From Phialophora verrucosa (lineage: Eukaryota; Ascomycota; Eurotiomycetes; Chaetothyriales; Herpotrichiellaceae), in the NCBI GenBank assembly GCA_002099365.1, contig MSED01000004.1, positions 434,001-498,000 on the forward strand: a stretch of DNA of 64,000 nucleotides. The letters run 5' to 3'. The translations under genes and the position numbers were made by a program. Each line of letters starts with the position of its first letter. Position 1 is the stretch's first letter. A model generated the notes under the pieces. It was not told the DNA's origin, did no database searches, and saw only the letters and a program-made list of their open reading frames with translations. This document shows, piece by piece, positions 22,462 to 34,248 of this stretch.

Positions 22462-25382
22462 CAGCAGTCCAAGTTTTGATCCAACTTCTGAGCCGAAGTC
22501 ATTGCGAGGGGTGAAATACCTTCCCTTCTAACCAAAGTCTCCTGCCATCTCAGAGATTAGCTTCGATCCATGTGCACAAGACGACAATTAGTGACGGGCC
22601 ACTGCCAGAGTCACTCAATGCGGTCCTCTCTACAAGCAGATCTTCATAGTATGATGCCGACCGTGCAGCATCTCAGATATCGTCACTGTTTTCGATCGAT
22701 CTACAATGATCGGTGACACCTCCCCACGGCCAGCAGGGACTTTGTAGTGCTGCTCTTAGGATCTCCCTCAAGGACTTTGAGTGCTGTCCCGGGGGCTGTG
22801 TATTCAGGCCGCAACTCTTCAGCACATTGACACCATTTGCCCGAACCTCAGCATCAGATAGGCTACGCCACCGCCCAAGCGCTGTGTGAAGCAACCTCGC
22901 TTTCGATCAAGTACATTGGGTCCTTATCGCGTATTTATGACGACTCATTCGAGTCACAGCCCCACCGAGGAACTGTTGAAGCTGCCTCGGAGATGATGTA
23001 CTGTCAACGAGAAGGTTGCGGTCATCTGTCCTTTGCAGTGTTGGACCTGTCGGTGGTCGTGCTAACACGACCGGGCTGTTGGCACTTTGATCGCCTGGAC
23101 CATGCGGACAATTCCTAAAAGATGAGGTTACCAGTGACAGACCCCACCGACATAGGTGGGAGTCACGAAGAAGATTGAATGCCAGCCGACATGGAATGGT
23201 CATGCAAACGGCGTTGCGATAATGGCAGAAGTACTCCCGTGTTAGTTCCAGGGTCTGCAGAAATTATCCAGCTTCGATTCCATTGCAAATGATATCGAGA
23301 GGGATGAGTACCTGAATATGGGCTCTTGCCTGCTCAATGATGGTCGAACCAGGACTGATAGTATACGAAGCACGGTTTCAAGACAGACCTCTATGGACGA
23401 GATATCGCAAAACCAGCAGAATTGGGGAATGCAATCGACTATTAAAGAGTTCAATGGGAAGCTTGTCCACAATGGCCAGTGCTCTCGCTCCCGCCTTCTT
23501 CCAAGATCTTGAATCATTCCGATTTAACTAACATTTCGTCGACGTTGAGGACGAACCCATTAACTACCGTGATATCGCCCGCGAGCTCCTAAGAAACCCG
23601 ATCCATGTTTGATATGAGAACGGCTGGGGGATGGAAAGAGTGGAATCGCATGTTGATTGCTACAGTTTTGTAAACCACAAACATCTATGCATTATGGGGG
23701 CCTAAAATGAAAGGCTTTCCCCGCAGAGTCGGGACCGCTTGCTCGACCTACAGGATCGTCTCTCACATATTGAGTCCTACCTGGCAAAGAGATCACTGGC
23801 TGCATGATTGCTCGCCACAGGATAGACAGTGTGACAGTATGTGTGGATGTGTAGCGGAACAACAATATTCCGATGCCGGTCTCCCGAGTCCACGAGCCTC
23901 GCAGCCTGCCATTGTCCGGGCCACATTCCAGGTTACGATGATGTGCTGCGATGAGCGTGCCTGGGTAATAGGTTGGATAGATGACAGAAGCTCTTCACGT
24001 CCACTGACTATGAGGCTGTACACATAGGCCGGGAGAACGTCAAGTCTCAAAGGTGTGTTGCCGGGGTTGATAGTCAAAGCGTCCGTTGTTGGCCCCAAGC
24101 TGTGACAGAGCCAGAGCCATGGTAAGTCTAGTTGTCACCCTCTCCAGGTCGCCCATGGCCCGTTATTGTCGTCGTCCGTCGTAATCACATCTTTCCGCAA
24201 TAGCCAAGTGGCCTTTGTTCGCTTCCTCATGTGCGAATGTTGTTCAAAGCCCCATTTCACGCTTCTCATCACACAACAACAACAACAACAAACGAAGAAA
24301 CATTGTATTGGCGATGGCGTTGTTCCAGCTCCTTCACCGGCGTTCATTCCAATTGTACACTCTCACTACCGGCGTTGTTGCAGTTCATGGGTGCTCCAAC
24401 CTAGTCACCATGGCAAAAACCGCAGCCGCCTCCAAGACAGTGAAGAGGACACCTCCAAATAGCGGGTGCCAGGTGCCGGTGGGAATCCGGTCAATCGAGT
24501 GCAAAGCAGATGACTGCTGATACAGAGGTGGTGGTGGTGCCTCGCGTCGACTAAGGGTTTCGGATGGAAGAACAGTTGACGGGAGGGAGGACGCTAAGGT
24601 AATTGCGACTATGTCAAACCTTGTGTAAAGGGGTGTCGTCGACTAAGGTCTCGATCGGTTTGGTCAATGGTGCGTGCTTGCCGTGTAGGATGCACTCCTG
24701 GGTTGACAGAGGCAATTGCCGATGGATCGTTCTGTGGTGGTTGAAGACGACGGGACGGTTGGGAACAAAGGGCGATCCGTTGGCCACAATACATACAGAT
24801 ATTACCGCCGGCGTCGTCCTTGTGGTCAGCAGGAGCGTGAACCAGTAGTCCAGTGGGGCGTACAGACCGCAGCATGCTGTGTATATCTGGTCGCTGCGAC
24901 GCAGCGACATCATCTTCAACTTCAACTCCTTCCTCAGCCATCTCTGACCAGTGCAACATCCGCCTTCAACACTCGATTGCCCTCTGCTTCACCGACAGAA
25001 GTACCCAGTAAGTGTTTGAGAAGCTGTGTAGCTTCCCACGCCTTGCTGCTTTCTTTCCTATCGAAAGGCAACCTTTTCAACGTTGTCTTTGACGCTCAGA
25101 AAGTTAGATCAAAGGACCCCAATGGTTTGACCGCTGACAATCTCTTCCCTGTCAAAGTCAAAGACATGACAACGGAAGCAGGGCATGGGACCATCATGTC
25201 TCTCCATCAATGGAAGCCTGTTGGCTGTACATAATGCTGACTGTCCATTTCTAGGCTTCTTATTTTTGCAATTCTTCTTCCTTTCCAGATCCGTCTCTCC
25301 ATTTGACTCAGCTCCCATCCGCACACTTGATTACCTTGGCAAAGTCAACAGTCTTCTCTGCGTCTCAATACCACACAGAAAG
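22462..25382. other. Gene-poor stretch of 2.9 kb
   Basis: No supported gene. The longest frames have no family character. A (CAA)n run lies near 24273-24291. A frame at 23337-23531 followed after one stop by VEDEPINYRDIARELL (to about 23610) has a coding look and may be a relic, but I cannot name it. Confidence 0.5.
24273..24291. repeat. (CAA)n microsatellite
   Basis: A run of about six CAA/ACA triplets in non-coding sequence. Confidence 0.85.
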
Positions 25383-26315
25383 ATGTCTCGAGCAACGTCG
25401 GATGATCAGCTGAGATTCCTCTTGAGCTGTGTCAAATACTCTAGCAACGGACGGGTGAGCTAGGGCTTTTCAAGCAAGACTGGAACTGGTAGACTGACAG
25501 TGCCAGGTTGATTTCGTGGAAGTAGCCAAAGAATGTGGTGTCGTCAGCAAGGGTGCAGCGTGAGTGTCGCCTGTTCCTGCTCTCGGGTCAGTGCTTGCTA
25601 ACCACATACCAGTGCCAAACGCTATGAGAGACTTTTGAAGGCAAATGGCATCAGTTCAAGTGCTCCCAATGCTGTCACTGCTGCTGTTACCAGTGTTGCC
25701 GCCCCCAAGCCTGTCAAGCGAAGAGCGAGCGAGAAGTCGTCTGCCAAGAAGAGAAAGCTGGATAGAAACGACGATCCTGCAACGAAGGGCGACGACAAGA
25801 GGCTCAAATCCTTGACCAATGCCCCCCAGGAGACCGCCGGATCTGTTTCAATGAAGGTAGAAGCTGTCAATGACGTCCCGCAACATGGCATCCCTGGTGG
25901 AACGTCGCATGGACCAGGCGTGCCTTCCATGTTCGTCGGTCGGCCTCCTCATACAGCTCATGGGCCGCTTCCACCGTATCCGATGCAGCAACGGCTAGGC
26001 TTCCCAGGGTTCCCTTCGTATGGCCACCAGATGATACATGATGTGCCGATGTATCCTCCTTTTGCGCCAACCAACTTCAGAGAGCCATGGTCGATGCCAA
26101 TCGTAGCTCCAGACAATGGCTTCGAGGAATACATCAACCAGGACGCCTTCCAGCAGCAGTATCAGATTGGACAGCCACCAGTCCAAATGGAGCTGTTGCC
26201 GTTGAGAATACCGCCGCGCCCACAGAGCGTTGTGCCAATGGAGAAGCCGGAAGAACGTCGAGCAGATGACGAGGAGGCAACAGAGCCGGATGATCGTGTT
26301 GTTGTTGTGGACTGA
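25383..26315 (+). CDS. Myb/SANT-like DNA-binding protein with disordered tail
   Basis: Three exons: 25383-25454, 25507-25559 and 25613-26315, with introns of 52 and 53 nt. The protein has 275 residues. Residues about 5-55 form a Myb/SANT-like three-helix domain: DDQLRFLLSCVKYSSNGR, then VDFVEVAKECGVV, then GAAAKRYERLLKANGI as the likely recognition helix. This is the pattern of Pezizomycotina Myb_DNA-bind_8 proteins. A basic stretch (KRRASEKSSAKKRKLD) is a likely nuclear signal. The rest is Pro/Gln/Met rich and disordered and ends acidic. MKVEA near 25851 fits a psi-K-x-E SUMO site. The first intron sits in phase 0 just before VDF, the position shared with two other family members in this window. 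Confidence 0.82.
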
Positions 26316-27233
26316 CCCGCTTCCAAGCTCTCGTGTTCTTGGACGATGGGAATGACGTCCGCTAGATTGGCGTCGAGAGGCATGATAGCGTGTTGAGTGG
26401 GCGGTAGTCTGGCTTTCGGTGAGCAGATGTCGGGGGAAGAGCAGGGCGCCAGCAGGTTCGCCACTGAAACCGCTCATCGAAGAAGGTGCGTTACCATGAG
26501 GATGCCTGCTTTCCACAGTCCCATAATGTCCAGTGACGGCGACAACAACGAGACTGATAATCACCACGTTTCACCAACAGGTTCCTTCTCTTGCGCGCTG
26601 GCTGCTTGACACAGCTGAGACAGCTTGGCAACATGTTCGCGGATGTGGTGATGGTGTTGGGTGGTCTGTTGGGACAAATATATCTGCTCCGATGTTTTCC
26701 CATTTTCCCCTTCTCGCCCACCATCTCCCACAACCACGACGTCGACCTCTCACCTCTCACTCCGCCACTGCTTCGACAGAGCTTGATCTGTCTATTTTTC
26801 TGAGTCTTCACTGCTCCGAGAGAGGGCTTCAACGTTGTTGAGAGCCTCGCCCTGTCAAACGTGGAGGTCTGGTGAGTCTCTCTGCGAACACCAGCACATC
26901 TCTCCCTCGAGATTGTGAGCTTCTGCACCGCACAAACACCATCCCCATTGTTCCTTTGCCCTTTCATTGACGTTTATTCACTGTACCGGATTTTGCCCGT
27001 CGTGCACGAGCTGGTGACGCCAAATCCCCTCTGTTTATCTCCCTCACGTCCTTTCTGTCATTCACCGGCCCTCAGAACACATCCGTCCTTATTGTTGCAG
27101 ATCTTCCACAACCACAACCAGCCCTATATACTCCTCTCCGCTCTTGGCGCACATACGCTATACCCGGCCGGTTACATCTCTTGCGTCGAAGCTGACGACT
27201 GAGAATTTGTAGAAAAAGAGCCATTTATCTGCC
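26316..27233. other. Intergenic region, likely promoter of the 27234 gene
   Basis: Contains CT-rich sequence just upstream of the next gene. The minus-strand frame 26491-26967 (158 codons) lacks family character and is taken as chance. Confidence 0.5.
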
Positions 27234-28929
27234 ATGTCAGCCATGATGCCTGACAGAAAGAACTCGAGAAAATCCCCGAGCAAGCCTCGCGTCCTCAACC
27301 GTTGGGATGGTAAGTACCAGATTTTTTCTTTGCGCTTAGGCCTCAGTCCAGGATACTGAAATTGCCCAGATGATCTCGATAAAGGACTCATGCTGTGCAT
27401 CCAATATGCCTGTACCGAAGCTGGACTGAAGATTCCATGTAAGTTTTTCACCCTGCCACTCAGCACGATTTCTTTGCTCACCAGTATGATAACAGGGGCT
27501 CGAGTTGCTGAGATCATGGGTCCTACCTTTACCGAGGGCGGCATCGTGCAGCACTTGGCCAAGCTTCGAAACCTCATGATCAGTGCAGGCATTCCCGTGC
27601 CACCGTCTGTCAAGAGAGGCATGTCCACCAAAGCACCCTCCAGGATCTACGGTAGTGCCGCCAACCCTCGCGTCAAACACGAACCAATCGCCGCTCTATT
27701 CCCCGATGGCACCAGTGGCCCGACTAAAATCAAGACGGAAGAAGACGCGGAGCAGCCTTTGTCGATCTATGAGCGAGCCAAGCGTGCCGGGAATAAGCTG
27801 AAGGATGAAGCGGTCGAGGACATTGCAGACAATGCGTCCGTCAAGGCCCCGACCGTCCAAGGAGAGCCAGCCGTGTTTGCAGCCAAGGCAAAGAGCAGGG
27901 CCAGAGGCAAGAACAAGGGCCGTCACCGCAACATGAGTGATGAGGATGACGAAGAGGTCCCGAACCTGTATGACTCTGATTCCGAGTACGGCTCTCCCAA
28001 GAAGCGTCGTCGCTCCTCTGCCAGATCCAAGCGCAAGATGGCTGCTAGCAAACCTCCCATCGAAGATCCTCTTGCTCTCTCCGAAGCAACTACACTGGCT
28101 GCACCAGTTGAAGACAACCAAGTCCACGATGTCATGGTCAAGGTGGAAGAGGAAGACTCGGGTCCTGCGACCCGCACTCGTGGTGTCAAGCGTGATTACT
28201 CCCGGATGGCCGCTCTTTCCTCTGACGAAATCGAGCCTGAAGTCGAAGAGCAAGAGCGAGTCGAGGAAGCAGCTGAAGAGTTTGCGCCCGAGGTTGGGGT
28301 CGAGTATGACGGAGACGCCGACGAGTTCGACGCGAATAATATTGCCAGCGACGCTGAAACTGAGGTTGTCCCTCGTGAGGAAGGTGGTGCTGCACCGGGA
28401 GAATTCCAAGAACAATTCTTCGAGGAATCACACATTGTCGACACCCCATATGGCCAGGTCTATGGAAACCCTCAGATGGTGGTAAGTTGCTCTCTGCCTC
28501 GGCCTCTCAGCAACGTTACTGATTTTTGTGCGGACTGAGACGTCTCAACGATTTCAGCCTGGAAATCTGCACAGCTTCAATCGGGTGGATTACATGAACG
28601 GCCACAACCAATTCTCCGGTCAACAGTTCGGGTACTCCAACATTGCGTCCATGGTTAATTTCATGCCCCAGGAAAGCGCCTTCAACAGCCAGTTCCCCAG
28701 CATGAGCATGTACTCGGCATCAAACGATTCGTCCCGCAACAACTCCTTGGGTGGCGCCATGGGTTATTCGAACCTCCCGTCCATGTCCAACGGCAACTTC
28801 TTGAACTCATTCAGCTTCAACAACGGTCATTCTGGCGACGTAATCAACGAGCAGGACCATGTGAACAGCACGCCAGGAGAGGACGTCTTTCTGACCACTC
28901 AGGAGAATGACTTTCTTATCGACTCATAG
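27234..28929 (+). CDS. Large Myb/SANT-like nuclear protein with acidic disordered tail
   Basis: Four exons: 27234-27309, 27370-27438, 27496-28481 and 28558-28929. Introns are 60, 57 and 76 nt, all with GTAAGT donors. The protein has 500 residues. Residues about 23-80 are SANT-like: RWDDDLDKGLMLCIQYACT, KIPWARVAEIMG, GGIVQHLAKLRNLMISAGI. The joins rebuild WDDDL and KIPWARV, which the unspliced frames interrupt. A basic segment (KKRRRSSARSKRK) is a likely nuclear signal. The rest alternates charged and Asn/Ser/Phe-rich disordered sequence. At least two psi-K-x-E sites occur (IKTE near 27730, VKVE near 28138). Intron 2 lies between helices 1 and 2, as in its relatives. Function unknown; a DNA or chromatin role is inferred from the fold. 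Confidence 0.8.
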
Positions 28930-29695
28930 GCGGGAGTAAGTTGGTGATATTCGGAGCGGTATTGCAAGCACTAACATGTATACAGCCGTTCGCGAATTTT
29001 CAGTCATGACTTGATACCCCTCGGTTGCGCGAGTAGGTCAGGGAACGGCGAATGATGGCGCAAAAGTTTGTGGTATTCGATGGCAGGAGGCACTCGTGGT
29101 GTAGTCTGGGAGGAGTTTTCGGGCCATGCTGAATCACCCACTTTCTTTCTTTCCTCCTTTTTCTTTTGCTCGGTTTACTTCATTCCGGTGCAGGGTACGG
29201 ACACGACACAAGGGCGCTCAGGCAAGGACACGGTGATATGGATGATGAGATGGGCAGCAGCAGCAGCAAGCAGCTCGCCCAGCCACTTCTCATCAAAACG
29301 CGGAGACCAGAACGCGCTGAATCAGCAACGAGCAACATAGAGCTTGAGCTTTGACAATGACCACAATGCATGCACCCTCATCCCACTTCTTTCCACCTTC
29401 TGATGAGCCATACTCCGTACGAGTTAAGCTGAGGGAAGCAGAATTCGAGGCCAGCAGGGGCTGGTTCGTGGCAGGCGGCGTAGCGGCGTTGCTCGGGCGG
29501 CCAACCATTGGTCACAGCTTCCGATTGGCCAGCGGCCAGCGAGGACCCACAGAATCTCCAAAAGTTTTCTTTCGAGATCCAGCATGCGAGGCTTCTTGCT
29601 GCGTTCATCCTGCATTCATCAATCTTCCACTGCTCTTCTTCCTTCCTCCGTTCGCTAGTATACCACCTCGTGCTTGATCGTAGCCATCGCCCACC
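28930..29695. other. Intergenic region, HSP60 promoter
   Basis: Holds two closely spaced inverted CCAAT boxes (listed separately) and a (GCA)n run near 29251. No gene is seen. Confidence 0.55.
29507..29528 (-). promoter_or_regulatory. Two inverted CCAAT boxes upstream of HSP60
   Basis: ATTGG occurs at 29507-29511 and again at 29524-29528, 17 bp apart and about 170-190 bp upstream of the HSP60 start codon. CCAAT elements bind the fungal HAP/CBF complex. Function here is inference. Confidence 0.4.
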
Positions 29696-31499
29696 ATGCA
29701 GCGCGCTCTTTCCTCCGCAGTCCGATCCTCTGTGTCGTCCTCGTCCTCCCCATACTCCCGAACAGCTGGCCGAAGTTTACAGCAACTGCGGTTCGCTCAC
29801 AAGGAGCTTAGGTTTGGCGTCGAGGGACGAGCACAGCTGCTCAAAGGCGTGGAGACACTGTCAAAAGCTGTTGCAACCACGCTTGGTCCCAAGGGTCGGA
29901 ATGTTCTGATTGAATCAAGCTACGGCTCCCCCAAGATCACCAAAGGTTTGTGTCGATGCCTCCGACCGCGTGATTCGAGATACTGACCTTGAATCAGATG
30001 GTGTCACTGTCGCTAAAGCCGTTACTCTCCAAGACAAGTTTGAGAACCTGGGCGCCCGTCTGATTCAGGATGTCGCTTCAAAGACCAACGAAGTGGCCGG
30101 TGACGGCACTACGACCGCCACGGTCCTCGCAAGCGCCATCTTCTCCGAGACGGTCAAGAACGTCGCTGCCGGCTGCAATCCTATGGACTTGAGAAGAGGT
30201 ACACAGGCAGCCGTCGAAGCTGTCGTCGACTTCCTGCAGAAAAACAAGAAGGACATCACCACCAGCGCCGAAATTGCCCAAGTCGCGACAATCTCTGCCA
30301 ACGGCGATACTCACGTCGGCAACTTAATCTCGAATGCAATGGAGAAGGTCGGCAAGGAGGGCGTCATCACCGTCAAGGAAGGAAAAACAATCGAAGATGA
30401 GCTCGAGATCACCGAGGGTATGCGTTTCGACCGTGGCTTTACCTCTCCCTACTTCATCACCGATACCAAGTCACAGAAGATCGAATTCGAGAAGCCCCTG
30501 ATCCTGCTATCGGAGAAGAAGATCTCTGCCGTCCAAGACATTATTCCCGCCCTCGAGGCGTCCACGCAGATGCGCCGACCCCTGGTCATCATTGCCGAGG
30601 ACATCGATGGAGAAGCTTTGGCTGTCTGCATCTTGAACAAACTGCGTGGTCAACTCCAGGTTGCCGCAGTCAAGGCTCCTGGCTTCGGTGACAACCGCAA
30701 GAGTATCTTGGGTGACATTGGCATCCTGACAAATGCCACTGTCTTTACAGACGAGTTGGACATCAAGCTGGAGAAGGCTACCCCCGACATGCTCGGCTCG
30801 ACGGGCAGTATCACAATCACCAAGGAAGACACTATCATCCTGAACGGCGAGGGTAGCAAGGATGCGATTGCCCAACGATGTGAACAGATCCGCGGCGTCA
30901 TGGCCGACCCGAGCACGTCCGAATACGAGAAGGAGAAACTACAAGAGCGTCTTGCCAAGCTGTCCGGCGGTGTCGCCGTCATCAAGGTCGGCGGTGCCTC
31001 TGAAGTTGAGGTGGGCGAGAAGAAGGACCGCGTTGTCGATGCTCTAAACGCCACCCGCGCCGCCGTTGAAGAGGGTATCCTGCCCGGCGGTGGTACTGCC
31101 CTCATCAAGGCTGCCGCCAATGCTCTTGGCGCTGTTCAACCCACCAATTTCGACCAACAGCTTGGTGTCAGCATCATTAAGAACGCCATCACCCGACCGG
31201 CCCGGAAGATTGTTGAGAACGCCGGTCTCGAAGGTAGTGTTGTCGTTGGCAAGCTGATGGACGAGTACGCCAAAGACTTCAACAAGGGCTTCGACTCTGC
31301 CACGGGTGAATTCGTCGATATGCTCAGCAAGGGTATCGTCGATCCCCTGAAGGTAGTCCGCACTGCTCTTGTCGATGCTTCCGGCGTTGCGTCGCTATTG
31401 GGTACGACCGAAGTCGCGATCGTGGACGCTCCGGAAGAGAAGCCTGCTATGCCAATGGGCGGCGGTATGGGTGGCATGGGTGGCATGGGCGGATTCTAG
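29696..31499 (+). CDS. HSP60: Mitochondrial chaperonin HSP60
   Basis: Group I chaperonin that folds imported proteins in the mitochondrial matrix with HSP10. Two exons, 29696-29945 and 29998-31499, with a 52-nt intron (donor GTTTGT, branch ACTGAC, acceptor ATCAG). The protein has 583 residues, the usual length. The presequence (MQRALSSAVRSSVSSSSSPYS, to about residue 35) is Ser/Arg rich. Signatures: TLGPKGRNVLIE, the spliced KDGVTVAKAV, GDGTTTATVLA (nucleotide site), AAVEEGILPGGGTAL (family signature) and a Gly-Gly-Met repeat C-terminus. No missing residue is evident. Confidence 0.98.
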
Positions 31500-32877
31500 G
31501 CTCAATCAACCTGAGCTGATGATGAAGCTATGCAACTCATCCTTCTTGTTCATGCTCTTCAATGCTGGCAATTCTTCCTGCGTTTCAGCGATTCCAATTC
31601 AGATCTTCAGCATTACACTCTCAACCTCCAACATGACGGGTCTCGAATCGTACCGTCGCACCGAAGTCGACTGCGTCAGCTTCTCGGAATCTGGCCCATT
31701 AGATCCCCGGGACACTTGTCCATCACCTCTGTACGAGTACATTTCTGCAAGACTGTCACATTGCACTCCACTCAAATTCGAAATTGTGTAGTTTTTACAC
31801 ATCTTGTCTCAAAAGCACGGGAAGGAGGTCGGCCACGGCGTTGGGGCCTGAAAACCGTGGGGCTTTGGTGCAAAGCCTCACAATGGTAAGGAACAAGGAT
31901 CAAGCCTACATGCGACGGATGGCGACCATTGCATGGACGGTTGGACACATTGTATGATAAGTCTCGGTCGTGGTTGTAGTGGTGAGGAAGCGAGCATTAT
32001 AATAGAAGACGTTAAAACATAATCTCCTGATTAGTAAACTTGGGGTGTCCTGCGATGCCTTTCTTGCCTCAATACCTGTAGACCATCCATGCTGCGTCGA
32101 GAACCTCAGCGGCTCTACATAAGTTGAAGCGCTGGTTGAGTTCTCACCCTCTGATGCTCTCGACCTGTTTACCTGGACACGTGCCCGGACAATGAGTTAT
32201 GTGAATGCTAGTCCAGAGGCGCTCTAGCTCCGACTCTAGCGTCTTGGCATAATTGGTGTGTTTGTTGCCTTGATCAAATCTCTTCGCTCTGGTATTGCTT
32301 TCCCGTGCTTCCAACGGTGTGGCTTTGCGGTCTCAAGAATCGGAGGTCACTGTTTGACCTCACTGGTTAGGTGGCTTTCGGCATGGCGAATCTGCGAGCC
32401 TGGACGCGCGTATTCCGCAGATATCGAATGGCCTTGCGCCATTCAAACGCCATACAAATTCCCCAATCCGGGCAAAAGCACGACAGAGACCACCGCACCA
32501 CGCCCCGTCGCTAGGGTTGTCACGAAGTGTGCCACGACTTGAAGTGCTCGAAAAGGAAGTGTTACAGGTGCTTAGAAATGCGTGCTTGCGTGGCAGACTT
32601 GCGCTGTGTCCTGGAAGTTTCTCAGGCGGTAATTATAGATTCGAGACGAACAGAATCTGGTAAGTTTTGGAATCCCCTGAGCAGCGCATTTCAGAGCGGA
32701 CCGTCACGTTCTGCAGAAAATCGCTGGGACCGCTCTTCACCATGGACGGACAAGTTGCTATCGCCCATCCGTATTTCTAATCTGTCCTCCTCTTCAAATG
32801 CTTCTCTTTGCTTTTCTTTCTTCTGTTAGCCTCTTCTCCTTCTGCACGTCAAGCTGGCCTCGGGATCGACAGTCACC
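31500..32877. other. Intergenic region, no gene seen
   Basis: 3' flank of HSP60 and 5' flank of the SMP-30-like pseudogene, with a CT-rich run at about 32799-32830. Frames up to about 140 codons in 31369-31791 overlap the HSP60 end and are shadows. Confidence 0.55.
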
Positions 32878-34248
32878 ATGACCTCGTACAATCCTGACCA
32901 GGACGAAGCCATGCCTCCTCTTCATCAAATCGGCACTCTTCTCTCGTCCCCACCGGATTACACGACTATTGCAGCATTCCCGGCAGGGTCCTTCATTAGA
33001 GAACCTCGCCGTCCGACATGATGGCTCCGTTCTTGTGTCCGACATGTTAACTGGGAGTATCTGGTATGTCGACCCTGGCAAGGGCAGGGAAGCCAGAGTA
33101 CCGTGGACTTGGTGCATAAGTTTGAGCTCGAGGTCCCCAGCCAAGCAGGACGGGGAGCTAGAGATGCTAGTAGCAATGGAAGCGGGGAGGGAGGTCACGG
33201 CTCCCACGCCTCGACTCCAGCTGCAGAAGCAATCGTAAGAGGGCCTGTCACAAACGGGGCATTGGAGATGTTTTCGGATGTTTTCTATGTGACATCCGCC
33301 ATCCATGGCAAGCAAGAAACAATGTGGATTTATGAAGTCGACATGCGTCCCTTCAGTCCCAAGGTCCAATCGTCGGATACAAGGACACCAGAGGAGGATA
33401 CAGTCACTAATGCGGCGATGCCAGCGACGGCAACGAGGAAGGCGAAAATCACCCGGCTCGCACCGATTCCCAAGGCAACCTGGCTCAATGGCGGTACATC
33501 TATTGCGCATCCTCGCAAACCCCTGATCTTGATGGCTGAATCTTATCAGGGTAGGATCTACTCCTTCAACATAGCAACGCAAAAGGTGGATGTCTGGCTT
33601 GATCATGATCTCCCGGCGAAGATCACCACGAGGCCGCCTTGGCCAGGTTTGAATGGATTGCAAAAGCATGAAGGGTAGCTATATTTCACCAATTCGGACC
33701 GTGCGATTCTTGGACGTGTGGAAGTTCGCGATTCCGGCAACCACGAAGAGGGGCCAGCACCCGGAAACATTGAAGTGCTGGCTACGGGTTGCAGTGGGGA
33801 TGATCTTTGTATCGACCGGCAAGGTAATATCTACGTGGCCACGAATCCCGCGAATACGGTGTTGAAATTCCCCAGGATCGGTGCCAAAGTGTTGCCGGGA
33901 GAGCTTCGGCAAGCGACGCGAGGCGGGATCGAGCCCTTTGGGGCGACACGTCGATATGATCACAGGTATAAACAGGAGGCGTATGCAGTTGTATGTGAGC
34001 CCGAGCGAGAGGTCATCCTTGGGCTTGCTCACGCATCCGGCTTGGGTCTACCGAGCTTTGATCCCGAGACAACAGGACCGACAGCAGTATCTCTAGCTGA
34101 TCCGATCGGTGGTGGAGGCGATCTGTATGTAGTTACGAATGGTGGTCTCATCAATCCGTTGGATGGTGTGGTGCGGGAAGCGAAGCTGTTGCGGATTGAC
34201 ATCACGAGCTGGGAGCAATGGAGGCATACCCAGTACGGCCAACAATAG
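32878..34248 (+). pseudogene. Broken SMP-30/gluconolactonase-like beta-propeller gene
   Basis: A coding region of about 455 codons that cannot be read through. From ATG 32878 the frame runs to FPAGSFI, then needs to skip one base at about 32998 to reach ENLAVRHDGSVLVSD. It needs a compensating missing base near 33101 to reach VDLVHKFELE. A TAG at 33676-33678 then separates GLQKHEG from LYFTNSDRAILGRVE in the same frame. The family motifs (ENLAVRxDGxxLVSD, GIxxxxxxLYFTNS, DDLCIDRQGNIYVATN, DLYVVTNGGL) place it among fungal SMP-30/NHL-like proteins, calcium-dependent lactonase relatives. No intron explains the breaks, because homologous sequence continues directly on both sides. An assembly error is possible, but three lesions make decay more likely. 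Confidence 0.72.

Noticed and set aside
26491..26967. Minus-strand frame of 158 codons
   Set aside because: No motif; lies in the promoter region between two SANT-like genes, and the composition does not look coding.
27696..28415. A 239-codon minus-strand reading frame
   Set aside because: Antisense shadow of exon 3 of the 27234 SANT-like gene; no family motif.
32998..33678. Introns as an explanation for the breaks in the SMP-30-like gene
   Set aside because: Homologous coding sequence continues directly across each break, and no GT..AG pair of usable length restores the frame.
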